Origin: Bdellovibrio sp. KM01
GTDB lineage: Bacteria > Bdellovibrionota > Bdellovibrionia > Bdellovibrionales > Bdellovibrionaceae
Assembly (NCBI RefSeq): GCF_013752535.1
Contig: NZ_CP058348.1
Coordinates: forward strand, 1,922,001 to 1,986,000
Length of the DNA: 64,000 nt
Direction of reading: 5' to 3'
Part shown: in pieces, positions 52,801 through 61,784 of the stretch
Position numbering within the stretch: position 1 is the first letter of the stretch
How the letters are laid out: each line of letters begins with the position of its first letter
Made by a program: the position numbers and the translations under genes
The notes under the pieces: model-generated
Told to the model about the DNA's origin: nothing
Seen by the model: the letters and a program-made list of their open reading frames with translations, nothing else
Database searches by the model: none

Positions 52801-53864
52801 TTTCCAAAAAGGCTTTTGTATCTCAACTTCTAATGGTCACGGCTTTAAGTGTTGGTCACAATGCTTTGGCTGCTGAGCGTTTTTCAGTGAAGGACTGGGG
52901 GAATTCCCTAGAAACTTCTTTGTCTGAAAAAAGCGGCAAGACCACTTTGAATTTGTTGGACTTCAACAAACTTGAAGGCAAAGTGATTGGTTCTGCTTCG
53001 AACAGCAAAATCAAACAAACAATCCAAAAAGCCCGTGAGTTGTTCGCTGCAGGAAAATACTCTCAGTCTTTGGCTCTATACAATGAAGTTCCCCGTGGTT
53101 CAGACTACTGGTTCCAAATCGTAGAGGAAAAAGGTTGGGCTTACTTCCGTCAAAATGACTCCGAAAAAGCGTTAGCTCAATCTAAAACATTGTTGAGCCC
53201 GCAATTCGCGGAAGTAGTTAACTCTGAAGCTTACCTGCTTCAGTCCTTGGCTGAACTAAAAATCTGTGATTACAAATCTGTTTTCAAAACGACTCAGATG
53301 TTCAAAGAAAAACAACGCGATCGTATCGCTTCTGTTCAAGCTTTGACCAAAGAAGGTTTCAACGACGCGTTCCTAACAGTTTTGAAAAAAGTTGATAAGT
53401 TCCCATTGCAAGCAACTGAAGTGGGTGAATCGTTATTGAAACTTCCGGTTCTTTACTACAAAGACTTGGAACTTCAAAAACAGATGTTGCGCTTTAAATT
53501 AAGCCAAAAAGGTATGGAAGTTTTGGCAGCTAAAAACGTGCAACGTACTTTGCAAACTCAACTGGACCAAATCAACAAGGAAGCCTTCATTAAAATGAAA
53601 GTGCGACTTCAGGAATTGGCTAACAACGAGACCGCTGACAACAAACGCGTAATCGGCAAATTGAACCTGGTGGAGGTTGAAGCGATTCAACGCGTTCACA
53701 CGGATCAAAAACTTGCGGATGCGGCTTACACGAAAAATGATTTCAAAGACACAAATGTGGACCAGTTGGTATTTAAAGACGACGGCCGCCCTTGGATCGA
53801 CGAATTGGACAAGTACGACGTAGTTACGAAGTCTTGTGCTCAAAATGTTAGGAGAAAAATGTGA
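52797..53864 (+). CDS. Exported TPR-like protein of the Agl/Glt-like cluster
   Basis: The ATG at 52797 is chosen because of the ATGA overlap with the upstream stop. The 355-residue product has a signal peptide (cleavage near A-L-A, residue 26) and a TPR-like region (about 80-160) with A-R-E-L-F-A-A-G-K-Y-S-Q-S-L-A-L-Y. The C-terminal part is a long helical region. It resembles the periplasmic TPR proteins of gliding complexes (GltE-like by position). It is coupled by ATGA to the VWA lipoprotein gene. Confidence 0.8.
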   Translation: MISKKAFVSQLLMVTALSVGHNALAAERFSVKDWGNSLETSLSEKSGKTTLNLLDFNKLEGKVIGSASNSKIKQTIQKARELFAAGKYSQSLALYNEVPRGSDYWFQIVEEKGWAYFRQNDSEKALAQSKTLLSPQFAEVVNSEAYLLQSLAELKICDYKSVFKTTQMFKEKQRDRIASVQALTKEGFNDAFLTVLKKVDKFPLQATEVGESLLKLPVLYYKDLELQKQMLRFKLSQKGMEVLAAKNVQRTLQTQLDQINKEAFIKMKVRLQELANNETADNKRVIGKLNLVEVEAIQRVHTDQKLADAAYTKNDFKDTNVDQLVFKDDGRPWIDELDKYDVVTKSCAQNVRRKM

Positions 53865-55159
53865 AACCACTTATAGCTCTTTGCATTTACGTTTCAGCAT
53901 TTTTATTGCTATCGGCGTGCGCCCAGGAATCTGGAACCATCATCGCGCAAAAAACTCTGGAGCAACCAAAAGTTGAGCTTCCGGTTTACCCGGACGTTGT
54001 TCAACCGGAACAACCAGAAATTCCAGTTTATCCGACTGTGAAACAACCAGAAATCGTTTGGATCACAGAGGACGGCGGTCAAAGTCAGCTTGATTTCAAC
54101 CCACGTGTTGACATCCTGTTTGTAACTGACAACTCGGACTCTATGAAATCGGCTCAAGCAAACTTGATCAAGAACTTGAATCGTTTTACAAATGGTATCA
54201 CGAACAACAAGATGATTGACTATCATATCGGTGTTATCTCTACTTGGGACAGTTCCGAGCGTTTTGCGACAAAGAAAAAAGATACTTACCAAATTGGTGA
54301 GCTTCGCAATGTTAAAACAATTGCTGGCACTGAATCTAAAGAACGTTTCGTAACTAAAAAAGATTCAGCTGGTATTTTGGCGAACACATTGAAAATCGGT
54401 GTTGCTCCTTATGCGGAAGGTGGGCCTGAGGTTGAAGAGTTCTTCTCTCCCCTTGCGGCAGCGTTGGATAAAAGCGGCCACGCGGCAGTGAATGAAGGTT
54501 TCTTCCGTGACGATGCCCAGCTTGTGGTGATCTTCATGACGGATGCTGACGATTCTTCATCTCGCATCACTCCAGAACAAATGGCGCAAACTTTGATCGA
54601 TTTCAAAGGTGGCCGCCAGGATAAAGTTTCTGTTTATGGTGTGTTGGTTAATGCCAAAGATCCAGATTCAGTTAAAGACTGGGATTTGCGCGTTCACCCT
54701 AAATACCACCCTGAGTGTTTTACTGGTCAAAAGAACAACGGTAAATGTACTGGCTTCGGTCCAGAGCGTTTGGAAGAAATGATTGTGGCTGCCAATAACG
54801 GTGCCGGCAATCCAAAACAAATCCGTGAACAGTATATCATGAGCATCACGTCCCCTATCTTCGGTACGGAGTTGGGTCGCATGGGCGACTCCATCACGGT
54901 TAAGACTTTGGAAAAACAAATTTTCCTAAGCCAAATCCCACGTGTGGATGACTCCGGCAAGCTGATGTTGCGTGTTCGTTATGGTACGGCTGATGTTTTG
55001 GCTCAAGGCAAGGGTCAGTTGATTCCGAACAAAGCGAACGGTGGTTGGACTTACAACCCAAGTTCAAACTCTGTGAAACTTTCTGGTAACGTAAAGTACG
55101 AATACAAAGAAGGCGCTAGATTCGCAGTGGACCTGGTTCCAGTTCCACTGGCGAACTAA
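53861..55159 (+). CDS. VWA-domain lipoprotein, CglB-like adhesin candidate
   Basis: A 432-residue lipoprotein (signal ending in L-S-A-C at residue 20). A Pro/Val/Glu-rich linker follows (about 33-65). The von Willebrand A domain begins near residue 82 with D-I-L-F-V-T-D-N-S-D-S-M, which contains the intact D-x-S-x-S MIDAS metal site, and a second acidic site is F-M-T-D-A-D-D. Two Cys residues near 285 may form a disulfide. CglB of Myxococcus is an outer-membrane VWA lipoprotein that acts as the gliding adhesin; the last place in this operon fits that role. The link to CglB is inferred. Confidence 0.85.
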   Translation: MKPLIALCIYVSAFLLLSACAQESGTIIAQKTLEQPKVELPVYPDVVQPEQPEIPVYPTVKQPEIVWITEDGGQSQLDFNPRVDILFVTDNSDSMKSAQANLIKNLNRFTNGITNNKMIDYHIGVISTWDSSERFATKKKDTYQIGELRNVKTIAGTESKERFVTKKDSAGILANTLKIGVAPYAEGGPEVEEFFSPLAAALDKSGHAAVNEGFFRDDAQLVVIFMTDADDSSSRITPEQMAQTLIDFKGGRQDKVSVYGVLVNAKDPDSVKDWDLRVHPKYHPECFTGQKNNGKCTGFGPERLEEMIVAANNGAGNPKQIREQYIMSITSPIFGTELGRMGDSITVKTLEKQIFLSQIPRVDDSGKLMLRVRYGTADVLAQGKGQLIPNKANGGWTYNPSSNSVKLSGNVKYEYKEGARFAVDLVPVPLAN

Positions 55160-55881
55160 AGATTCGATTTCATCACAGAAGGTTCTGTTAATTTCAGAAC
55201 CTTCTGCAGACTTCCATCCGATTTCATTTGCTCCAGAACCGCATTGAATTCCTTTAGCAGATTCTGCCCCTCTTCATCATTACGAAAAGCAAAATAACAA
55301 TCCTGATTTGATACCGGATTTTCACGGCTATAGTTGATACCTTGAACTTTACTTAACTCTAAGGCGCGAAGCCCTGACCGCTCTTCAACAATAAAGGCAT
55401 CAATGGTGCCATCAGCTAAGCGGCGCATGTTGGCCACGTCATCATCGGCATAGATGAATTTAACTTTACTGTTTTCCTGAATCTCCGCCGGATAGTGATA
55501 ACGGAACGTTAAGCCTACGTTTTTTCCGTAAAGCTCTTTGAAAGTCTTAAAAGGACGTTTTTCACGATAAAAAATAAAATTGGTACGAATATAAAAGGGT
55601 GTGGATTTCAACGCGTCTTTCGGTACGGAATTATCCATTCCAGGAAAGAACCCTTCGGCTTTTCCATTGGAAAAAGCCAGCTTTGCTTTATTGGAAGTCA
55701 GAACATCGACCTTGAACTTACTTTTAGAGCGAGAGGCAATTTCATTAGCGAGCTTTAGAAACGATCCTTTGTCTTTGCTTTCCACAAATAAAGGAATAGG
55801 AAAAGTCACCAGGCGTGCCACCTTGGCTTCCACAGAACCAGCAATACAAAATAAGGGAAGAACCAAATATTTGAATTTCAT
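55156..55881 (-). CDS. Periplasmic solute-binding protein, family 3 type
   Basis: A 241-residue protein with a signal peptide (cleavage near V-E-A, residue 19). Its F-x-P-G-M-D, G-K-N-V-G-L and D-G-T-I-D-A-F-I-V-E motifs match the amino-acid-type (SBP_bac_3) binding proteins. No ABC permease or ATPase is next to it. It may serve a distant importer or act as a sensor. It converges with the VWA gene, overlapping by four bases. Confidence 0.8.
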   Translation of the reverse strand: MKFKYLVLPLFCIAGSVEAKVARLVTFPIPLFVESKDKGSFLKLANEIASRSKSKFKVDVLTSNKAKLAFSNGKAEGFFPGMDNSVPKDALKSTPFYIRTNFIFYREKRPFKTFKELYGKNVGLTFRYHYPAEIQENSKVKFIYADDDVANMRRLADGTIDAFIVEERSGLRALELSKVQGINYSRENPVSNQDCYFAFRNDEEGQNLLKEFNAVLEQMKSDGSLQKVLKLTEPSVMKSNL

Positions 55882-55930
55882 GCTTAGATAGCTTGCATGG
55901 ACTCACGGTCATTTAGCAAACAATTTATGT

Positions 55931-56710
55931 TTACTGATCAACAATTGGCAACTCCTTCACTCCCAATGTCGAACCACGTTTAGAAAAAAATCCGGGACGT
56001 TCAGTTACGACGAATCCTTGCATTCGCAGAGCCCGCTTCATATTGCTTTTGCACGCATATGTTGTAAGGACACTTTGCTCAGCAGCAGATTCCAACAGCA
56101 GACGATTTAAGAATTCCTCGCCCCATAAGTGCGGATGAGTTTTAGAACTGAAAGCATCATAGAAAAAACCGTGATAGCGCGAAACGAATTTTATGTCTTC
56201 ATGAAGAGAACCATGAATATCCGTGAGATTTACGAAATGCTGCCTCAAGAAAGACTTTAACTCTCTGTTTGCAATGTCGGTCCCTTTCAAAACGTGCATC
56301 AAAGCATCATCATAAACAGCGGCAACTTCTGGCAAAAGACTTAAATATTGATCATGCAGCCACAAGTAAAAGAACTCACGCAGCTCAGGAATGCTTTCGT
56401 AACTGGTGATAAGGCCCACGGATTTTTTTTGTTTAAGGGCCTCGCGGGCAATATTCATCTCGATGTAGCCCAACCCCAGTCCCACCACCATAAAATGAGG
56501 ATTATCGACTTTCTTTAAAACATCGGCCGCTACATTTCCGTAAAGATGGGTAGTTTCAGTGCTTGCACCACCGGAGTGATGCATGGACTCGCCATAGGGT
56601 TTTGCGGGATCTAAGGATTCTAATAGACGCAAAGTGGGGCTTTGATCCTTGGTAATTTCGATCTCAAACCCTAGATCACCCCATGATTTCAGTGGTTTTG
56701 GCTCAATCAT
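55931..56710 (-). CDS. MnmC-like methyltransferase (methyltransferase domain only)
   Basis: A 259-residue protein with the MnmC methyltransferase signs: E-S-M-H-H-S-G-G near residue 40, the SAM loop G-L-G-L-G-Y, then Y-D-A-F-S-S-K-T-H-P-H-L-W near 190 and T-Y-A-C-K-S-N-M-K-R near 225. MnmC makes the last step of mnm5s2U in tRNA; here the FAD oxidase domain is absent, as in single-domain forms. The exact substrate is not proven. It is divergent from the radical SAM gene with 34 bases between. Confidence 0.85.
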   Translation of the reverse strand: MIEPKPLKSWGDLGFEIEITKDQSPTLRLLESLDPAKPYGESMHHSGGASTETTHLYGNVAADVLKKVDNPHFMVVGLGLGYIEMNIAREALKQKKSVGLITSYESIPELREFFYLWLHDQYLSLLPEVAAVYDDALMHVLKGTDIANRELKSFLRQHFVNLTDIHGSLHEDIKFVSRYHGFFYDAFSSKTHPHLWGEEFLNRLLLESAAEQSVLTTYACKSNMKRALRMQGFVVTERPGFFSKRGSTLGVKELPIVDQ

Positions 56711-56744
56711 TGACTTCCCGCAAAATAAAACCCATAAACGCCCT

Positions 56745-57752
56745 ATGGAAAAAGGCTGGTTGGGACTTCCCTATCACACTATCAGTGAGCACTACAATCA
56801 TCTCTTTGGCGAGAAGGTCTATAAGATCCCCGTCACCGTGGTTGATAATTGTCCAAACCGGATGGGGTTAAAGGGCATGCAAACCTGTGTGTTTTGTGAC
56901 GTGTGGGGATCTGCTGCAAATGCGGAAGCCATGACCATGGAACTTCGCGAACAGATCGAAAAATATCATGCCCACATCGCTGATCGTTACAATGCCAAGG
57001 CTTTTTTGATTTACTTTCAAGCCTATACCAACACTTTCACCAAAGTGTCGGCTCTTCGTAATAACTTTGATATCGCGCTTTCTTATCCCTGGGTGAAGGG
57101 CTTTACCTTGGGAACTCGTCCAGATTGCCTTTCTAAGTCCGTGATGGATCTGTGGAACGAGTATCATGAGAAGTCCTTTGTGGCGGTCGAGATGGGCGTG
57201 CAAAGCTTCTTTAATGATGAATTGGAATTCATGCGCCGGGGTCACTCCGCAGAAGCAGCTGTCGAAGCCATCCATAAGATTGCGGATAACACCAAAGTGG
57301 ACCTAGGCATTCATTTGATCTTTGGAAGCCCGGGTGAAACGGATGAGCGCATTATTAAGACGGCAGAGATCGTAAACACTCTGCCTATTACCAATGTGAA
57401 ACTTCATAATCTGCATGTTCTTAAAAACACTCCTCTGGAAGGGATGTACCGCGCCGGGGAGTTTTCTCCGATTGATCAGGTCACCTATACTCGCCGAGTG
57501 GAACTATTCCTGCAGCACTTATCACCGCGCTTTGCTTTGCACCGTTTGGCGGCATATTCGTCTCGTTGGGATGAGTTGGTGGCGCCGGATTGGACGAAAA
57601 ATAAAATGGGCACACACCAGGCGATCATCGATCACTTGCGCGCCAATGGATCCTATCAATCTCAATATTTTCACGCGAATTCTGAGTTGGAACTTTCCGC
57701 TCAAGCAGTTTTGCTAAAAAAATCTCGCCGCGTGGACGCATCTCCGTGCTGA
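56745..57752 (+). CDS. Radical SAM protein, TIGR01212 (YhcC) family
   Basis: The start at 56745 fits the family's N-terminus (an earlier in-frame ATG at 56649 would run back through the divergent gene). The 335-residue protein has C-P-N-R with C-V-F-C, the arrangement of Fe-S Cys residues in the YhcC/YtqA group, and F-Q-A-Y-T-N-T. The N-terminal H-Y-N-H-L-F-G also matches. The family's reaction is not well established; a role in tRNA or protein modification has been considered. Confidence 0.87.
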   Translation: MEKGWLGLPYHTISEHYNHLFGEKVYKIPVTVVDNCPNRMGLKGMQTCVFCDVWGSAANAEAMTMELREQIEKYHAHIADRYNAKAFLIYFQAYTNTFTKVSALRNNFDIALSYPWVKGFTLGTRPDCLSKSVMDLWNEYHEKSFVAVEMGVQSFFNDELEFMRRGHSAEAAVEAIHKIADNTKVDLGIHLIFGSPGETDERIIKTAEIVNTLPITNVKLHNLHVLKNTPLEGMYRAGEFSPIDQVTYTRRVELFLQHLSPRFALHRLAAYSSRWDELVAPDWTKNKMGTHQAIIDHLRANGSYQSQYFHANSELELSAQAVLLKKSRRVDASPC

Positions 57753-58263
57753 ATTTCTGCACAATTTAAGTTTCTGTAAGATCACGACAGGTAAATTTCA
57801 GGCTGAGGAACGAAAAATCGAGCATTTAGCGCTAGACCTTGGTTTTACCCTCGGGGAACAGGAGTCACCTGCACTCTTTTTTCGCAGGACAGACGTGTCA
57901 ATCGCTAGGATATATCTGCTTAAATGATGAGCAACGTCACAAAAAAATCAGCGTTATTTCAAAAAATACTCTTGCAACTTTCCGGAAAGAATTACACAGT
58001 TGGAATTGAGATCGATACCCGCCTTATTGACGAGGCACCCGGGACCAACCCCTAGATATAGGGGTTCACACAGGGAGGTACTAGACGTTTTTGATGAAGC
58101 AAAACTTATGTTTCAGCGACTTCAAAACTTAAAGCTAATGGATTAGCGCTCAGTCTCAACCAATCTACATCATTATATTTAACGGCGGCGGATTTTGCGA
58201 GGGGCAGAATACGACGGCGGGATTTTTTTGCCCAAAAGGAACTGGGCAGAGGGGATTTGCACC
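57753..58263. other. 511-base leader region of nrdA
   Basis: Apart from the NrdR-like box listed separately, I see no gene here; a 12-codon ATG frame at about 58094 lacks a good ribosome site. CCTGC and GCAGG pair near 57870-57890, but the hairpin is weak. The long gap suggests a regulated promoter for nrdA. Confidence 0.45.
58047..58066. promoter_or_regulatory. NrdR-like box before nrdA
   Basis: AACCCCTA-GATA-TAGGGGTT is a perfect 8-base inverted repeat. Its core CTAGATATAG agrees at nine of ten places with the known NrdR box core CwAtATaTwG. NrdR boxes normally come in pairs about 31 bases apart; a second, weaker match (CTAGACGTTT near 58081) is at 29 bases, so the pair is doubtful. Confidence 0.6.
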
Positions 58264-60687
58264 ATGTTGGAAACAACAGCTCACATCATGAGAGTTAAAA
58301 AGAGAGATGGAACTCTTGAACCAGTCGACGTAACGAAGATCGTTGAACGTGTGACTCGTAACTGCCAAGGCTTGACTCAAGTCGACCCACTTCGCGTTGC
58401 TACAAAAGCAATCAGCGGTCTTTATGATGGCGCAACAACAAATGAGTTGGATAATCTTTGTATCCAAACGGCTTCTTTGTTGATCGGTGAAGAACCAGAA
58501 TACTCTCGTTTGGCGGCCCGTCTTTTGGGTATCTATATTGATGAAGAAGTTCGCTCTCAAAAAATCCAGTCTTTCGCTGACTCTGTAAACTATGGTTTCC
58601 AAGCCGGTTTGTTGTCTGAGGCGACTAAAAACTTCGTAGAAGCAAATAAAGCAGCTCTTTGCGCGGCTATCGAACCTTACCGCACAGACCGTTTTGAATA
58701 CTTTGGCTTGAGAACTGTCTACGATCGTTATTTGCTAAAAAATCCAACTTCACGTCAGGTGTTTGAAACACCTCAATACTTCTTTATGCGTGTGGCTTGT
58801 GGCTTGGCTCAAACGGTTGATGAAGCTATCGAGTTCTATCGCTTGATCTCTTCTCATGACTACATGGCTTCTACGCCGACATTGTTCAATTCTGGTACTT
58901 TGCGCCCTCAAATGTCTTCTTGCTATCTTTTGGATTCTCCAACAGATGACTTGGAAGCTATCTACAAAAAGTACACAGACATCGCTTTGCTATCTAAATT
59001 TGCTGGCGGCATCGGTGTTGCTTACTCTCGCATCCGTTCCCGTGGTTCTTTGATCAAAGGAACAAACGGTCACTCTAACGGCATCATTCCTTGGTTGAAA
59101 ACTATGGACTCTTCTGTGTCTGCAGTTAACCAAGGTGGTAAACGTAAAGGTGCTGCATGTGTGTACTTGGAAACTTGGCATGCTGATATCGAGGAGTTCC
59201 TTGAACTTCGCGATAACACCGGTGACGAAGCTAAACGTACTCACAATTTGAACTTGGCAAACTGGGTTCCAGATTTGTTCATGAAACGCGTTGAAGCGGA
59301 CGGCATGTGGTCTTTGTTTGACCCACGCGTAGTGCCTCATTTCGTAGACATTTACGGCCCAGAATTCGAAGCGGCTTACGAACAAGCTGAAGCGGAGAAA
59401 AAATATTCCAAGCAAATCAAAGCTCGCGACCTTTACTCTCGCATGATGAAAACTCTTGCACAGACTGGTAACGGCTGGATGACATTTAAAGACGCTTCCA
59501 ACATGAAAGCCAACCAAACTGGTGAAGCTGGCAATGTGATCCATCTTTCAAATCTTTGCACAGAGATCCTTGAAGTGACTTCAAACTCTGAAACAGCGGT
59601 TTGTAACCTGGGCTCTGTGAACCTTGGCAGACACGTAGAAAACGGTCAGTTTAACTTCGACAAACTGGCGAAATCTGTTCGCACAGCTGTAAAGTACTTG
59701 GACCGCGTTGTTGATATTAACTTCTACCCTATTTCAACAGCTCAGGATTCCAATCACAAATGGCGTCCAGTTGGTTTGGGTGTGATGGGCCTTCAAGATG
59801 CTTTCTTCCAATTGAAGTTGCCTTTTGATTCCCAAGCAGCTCGTGATTTGTCAGCGAAAATCCAAGAAGAGATCTACTACAATGCTCTTTTAACTTCTTG
59901 TGAATTGGCTGAAAAATACGGACCTCACGGTGCATACGAACAAACAAAAGCTGCTAAAGGCTTGTTGCAATACGACCTTTGGAATGTGACGCCATCTCAA
60001 CCAGAGCGCTTCACAGCTTTGAAAGCGAAAATCAAACAACACGGCTTGCGTAACTCTTTGATGATCGCGATTGCGCCAACAGCAACTATCGCTTCTATCG
60101 TAGGTTGCTACGAAGCGATCGAGCCTCAAGTATCCAACTTGTTCAAACGTGAAACACTTTCTGGTGAGTTCATGCAGATCAATAAATACTTGGTGCAAGA
60201 TCTTAAAGCGATCGGCCTTTGGACTGAAGACATGCGTAATGAAATCAAATTGAACGATGGTTCAATTGATGAAATCGCGATGATCCCACCTCAGATCAAA
60301 GAACTTTACCGTACTGTTTGGGAAATCCCAATGAAGTCATTGATCGAAATGGCTGCAGACCGTGGCGCTTACATCGACCAAGCTCAATCTTTGAACTTGT
60401 TCATGGAAAGCCCGACTATCGGTAAAGTTTCTTCTATGTACATGTATGCATGGAAAAAAGGTGTGAAAACGACTTATTACTTGCGCTCTCGTCCAGCGAC
60501 TAAAATCGCAAAAACGACTGTGAAGTCTTCTAACAACGGTATGGGTATGACAACAGCTGCTGCAAACACTATGGATGCGGCTCCTCAAGCTCCTGCTCAA
60601 GATGACGCTCCTAAGAAAACTTACACAGATTCAGAAGTGATTGCTTGTTCTTTGGAAAATCCAGAGGCTTGCGAAGCTTGTCAATAA
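58264..60687 (+). CDS. nrdA: Ribonucleotide reductase class I, large subunit
   Basis: The ATG at 58264 follows GAGGGG; an earlier ATG at 58195 is less likely. The 807-residue enzyme makes deoxyribonucleotides. The N-terminus carries an ATP-cone (V-K-K-R-D-G-T-L-E-P), then the active-site Cys motifs S-N-L-C-T-E and C-N-L-G-S-V-N-L, and a C-terminal redox pair in C-E-A-C-Q. The paired nrdB gene lies downstream. An NrdR-like box is about 200 bases upstream. Confidence 0.95.
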   Translation: MLETTAHIMRVKKRDGTLEPVDVTKIVERVTRNCQGLTQVDPLRVATKAISGLYDGATTNELDNLCIQTASLLIGEEPEYSRLAARLLGIYIDEEVRSQKIQSFADSVNYGFQAGLLSEATKNFVEANKAALCAAIEPYRTDRFEYFGLRTVYDRYLLKNPTSRQVFETPQYFFMRVACGLAQTVDEAIEFYRLISSHDYMASTPTLFNSGTLRPQMSSCYLLDSPTDDLEAIYKKYTDIALLSKFAGGIGVAYSRIRSRGSLIKGTNGHSNGIIPWLKTMDSSVSAVNQGGKRKGAACVYLETWHADIEEFLELRDNTGDEAKRTHNLNLANWVPDLFMKRVEADGMWSLFDPRVVPHFVDIYGPEFEAAYEQAEAEKKYSKQIKARDLYSRMMKTLAQTGNGWMTFKDASNMKANQTGEAGNVIHLSNLCTEILEVTSNSETAVCNLGSVNLGRHVENGQFNFDKLAKSVRTAVKYLDRVVDINFYPISTAQDSNHKWRPVGLGVMGLQDAFFQLKLPFDSQAARDLSAKIQEEIYYNALLTSCELAEKYGPHGAYEQTKAAKGLLQYDLWNVTPSQPERFTALKAKIKQHGLRNSLMIAIAPTATIASIVGCYEAIEPQVSNLFKRETLSGEFMQINKYLVQDLKAIGLWTEDMRNEIKLNDGSIDEIAMIPPQIKELYRTVWEIPMKSLIEMAADRGAYIDQAQSLNLFMESPTIGKVSSMYMYAWKKGVKTTYYLRSRPATKIAKTTVKSSNNGMGMTTAAANTMDAAPQAPAQDDAPKKTYTDSEVIACSLENPEACEACQ

Positions 60688-60705
60688 TCCAGCGAAAGCT
60701 GGTCA

Positions 60706-60736
60706 GAGCTGAAGGTCCGAGGGGGACTTTCAGCTC
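60706..60736 (+). other. Stable hairpin between nrdA and nrdB
   Basis: GAGCTGAAGGTCC and GGACTTTCAGCTC pair at 12 of 13 places around a five-base loop. An A-run rather than a T-run follows, so it is not a standard terminator. It may protect or process the mRNA between the two subunit genes. Confidence 0.55.
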
Positions 60737-60785
60737 AAAAAAGAGCGCCGGTGCCTTTCGCCGGAAAAACTTTTAGGGACTTTTT

Positions 60786-61784
60786 ATGATTTTAGATCCA
60801 GGCTTTAACTTAACTCTTCGTCCGATGAAATACCCAACTATGTACGAAATGTACAAAAACGGTATCAAGAACACTTGGACAGTGGATGAAATTGATTTCT
60901 CTACAGACCTTGTGGACCTTCATTCAAAAATGACAGCAGCTGAAAGACATTTGATCTCTCGCCTGGTGGCATTCTTTGCGACGGGTGACTCTATCGTCGG
61001 AAACAATCTTGTATTGAATCTTTACAAGCACGTGAACGCGCCGGAAGGCCGTATGTACTTGTCTCGTCAGCTTTACGAAGAAGCTTTGCACGTTCAGTTC
61101 TATCTGACTTTGCTGGATACTTACATCCCAAATCCAGATGAGCGCGCGGAAGCTTTCGCTGCGATCGACAATATTCCTTCTATCAAAAAGAAAGCAGATT
61201 TCTGCTTTAAATGGATCGATTCAATCAACGAATTGGATCAATTGAACACGAAAGAAGACCGCCGTCGCTTCTTGATGAACTTGATCTGCTTCGCAACTTG
61301 CGTGGAAGGTCTATTCTTCTATGCAGCTTTCGCTTACGTTTATTTCTTGCGTTCAAAAGGTTTGCTGCAAGGTCTTGCATCTGGCACAAACTGGGTTTTC
61401 CGCGACGAATCCATGCACATGGCTTTCGCTATCGAAGTTATCAAGACAGCACGCAAAGAAGAACCAGATCTTTTCAACTCTCAAATGGAAGATATGGTCA
61501 CACAAATGCTTGAAGACGCTATCGAGTGTGAGATGGACTTTGCAAACGATGTATTGCAATTGGGTGTTGCCGGTCTTTCTCCAAAAGACATGCGCCAATA
61601 TCTTGAATACTGCGCTGACCAACGCCTTGAAAGCTTGAACATCGCTCCACGCTACAACGTGAAAAATCCATTTGGCTTCATGGAACTTCAAGACATGCAA
61701 GAACTTGCAAACTTCTTTGAAAGACGTGTTTCTGCTTACCAAACTGGTATCAGTGGCTCGGTAGCCTTCGATGAGGCGTTCTAA
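60786..61784 (+). CDS. nrdB: Ribonucleotide reductase class I, small subunit
   Basis: A 332-residue protein of the R2 family. The metal-site pattern E-E-A-L-H (E-x-x-H) is followed four residues after the His by Tyr (H-V-Q-F-Y), the position of the radical tyrosine in class Ia enzymes. A second E-x-x-H lies in R-D-E-S-M-H. It supplies the radical for NrdA. Its 3' end overlaps the next gene by 14 bases. Confidence 0.94.
   Translation: MILDPGFNLTLRPMKYPTMYEMYKNGIKNTWTVDEIDFSTDLVDLHSKMTAAERHLISRLVAFFATGDSIVGNNLVLNLYKHVNAPEGRMYLSRQLYEEALHVQFYLTLLDTYIPNPDERAEAFAAIDNIPSIKKKADFCFKWIDSINELDQLNTKEDRRRFLMNLICFATCVEGLFFYAAFAYVYFLRSKGLLQGLASGTNWVFRDESMHMAFAIEVIKTARKEEPDLFNSQMEDMVTQMLEDAIECEMDFANDVLQLGVAGLSPKDMRQYLEYCADQRLESLNIAPRYNVKNPFGFMELQDMQELANFFERRVSAYQTGISGSVAFDEAF

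Noticed and set aside
58094-58132. 12-codon leader peptide before nrdA
   Set aside because: GGGAGG lies about 20 bases from its ATG, too far, and the peptide has no attenuator-like run of codons.
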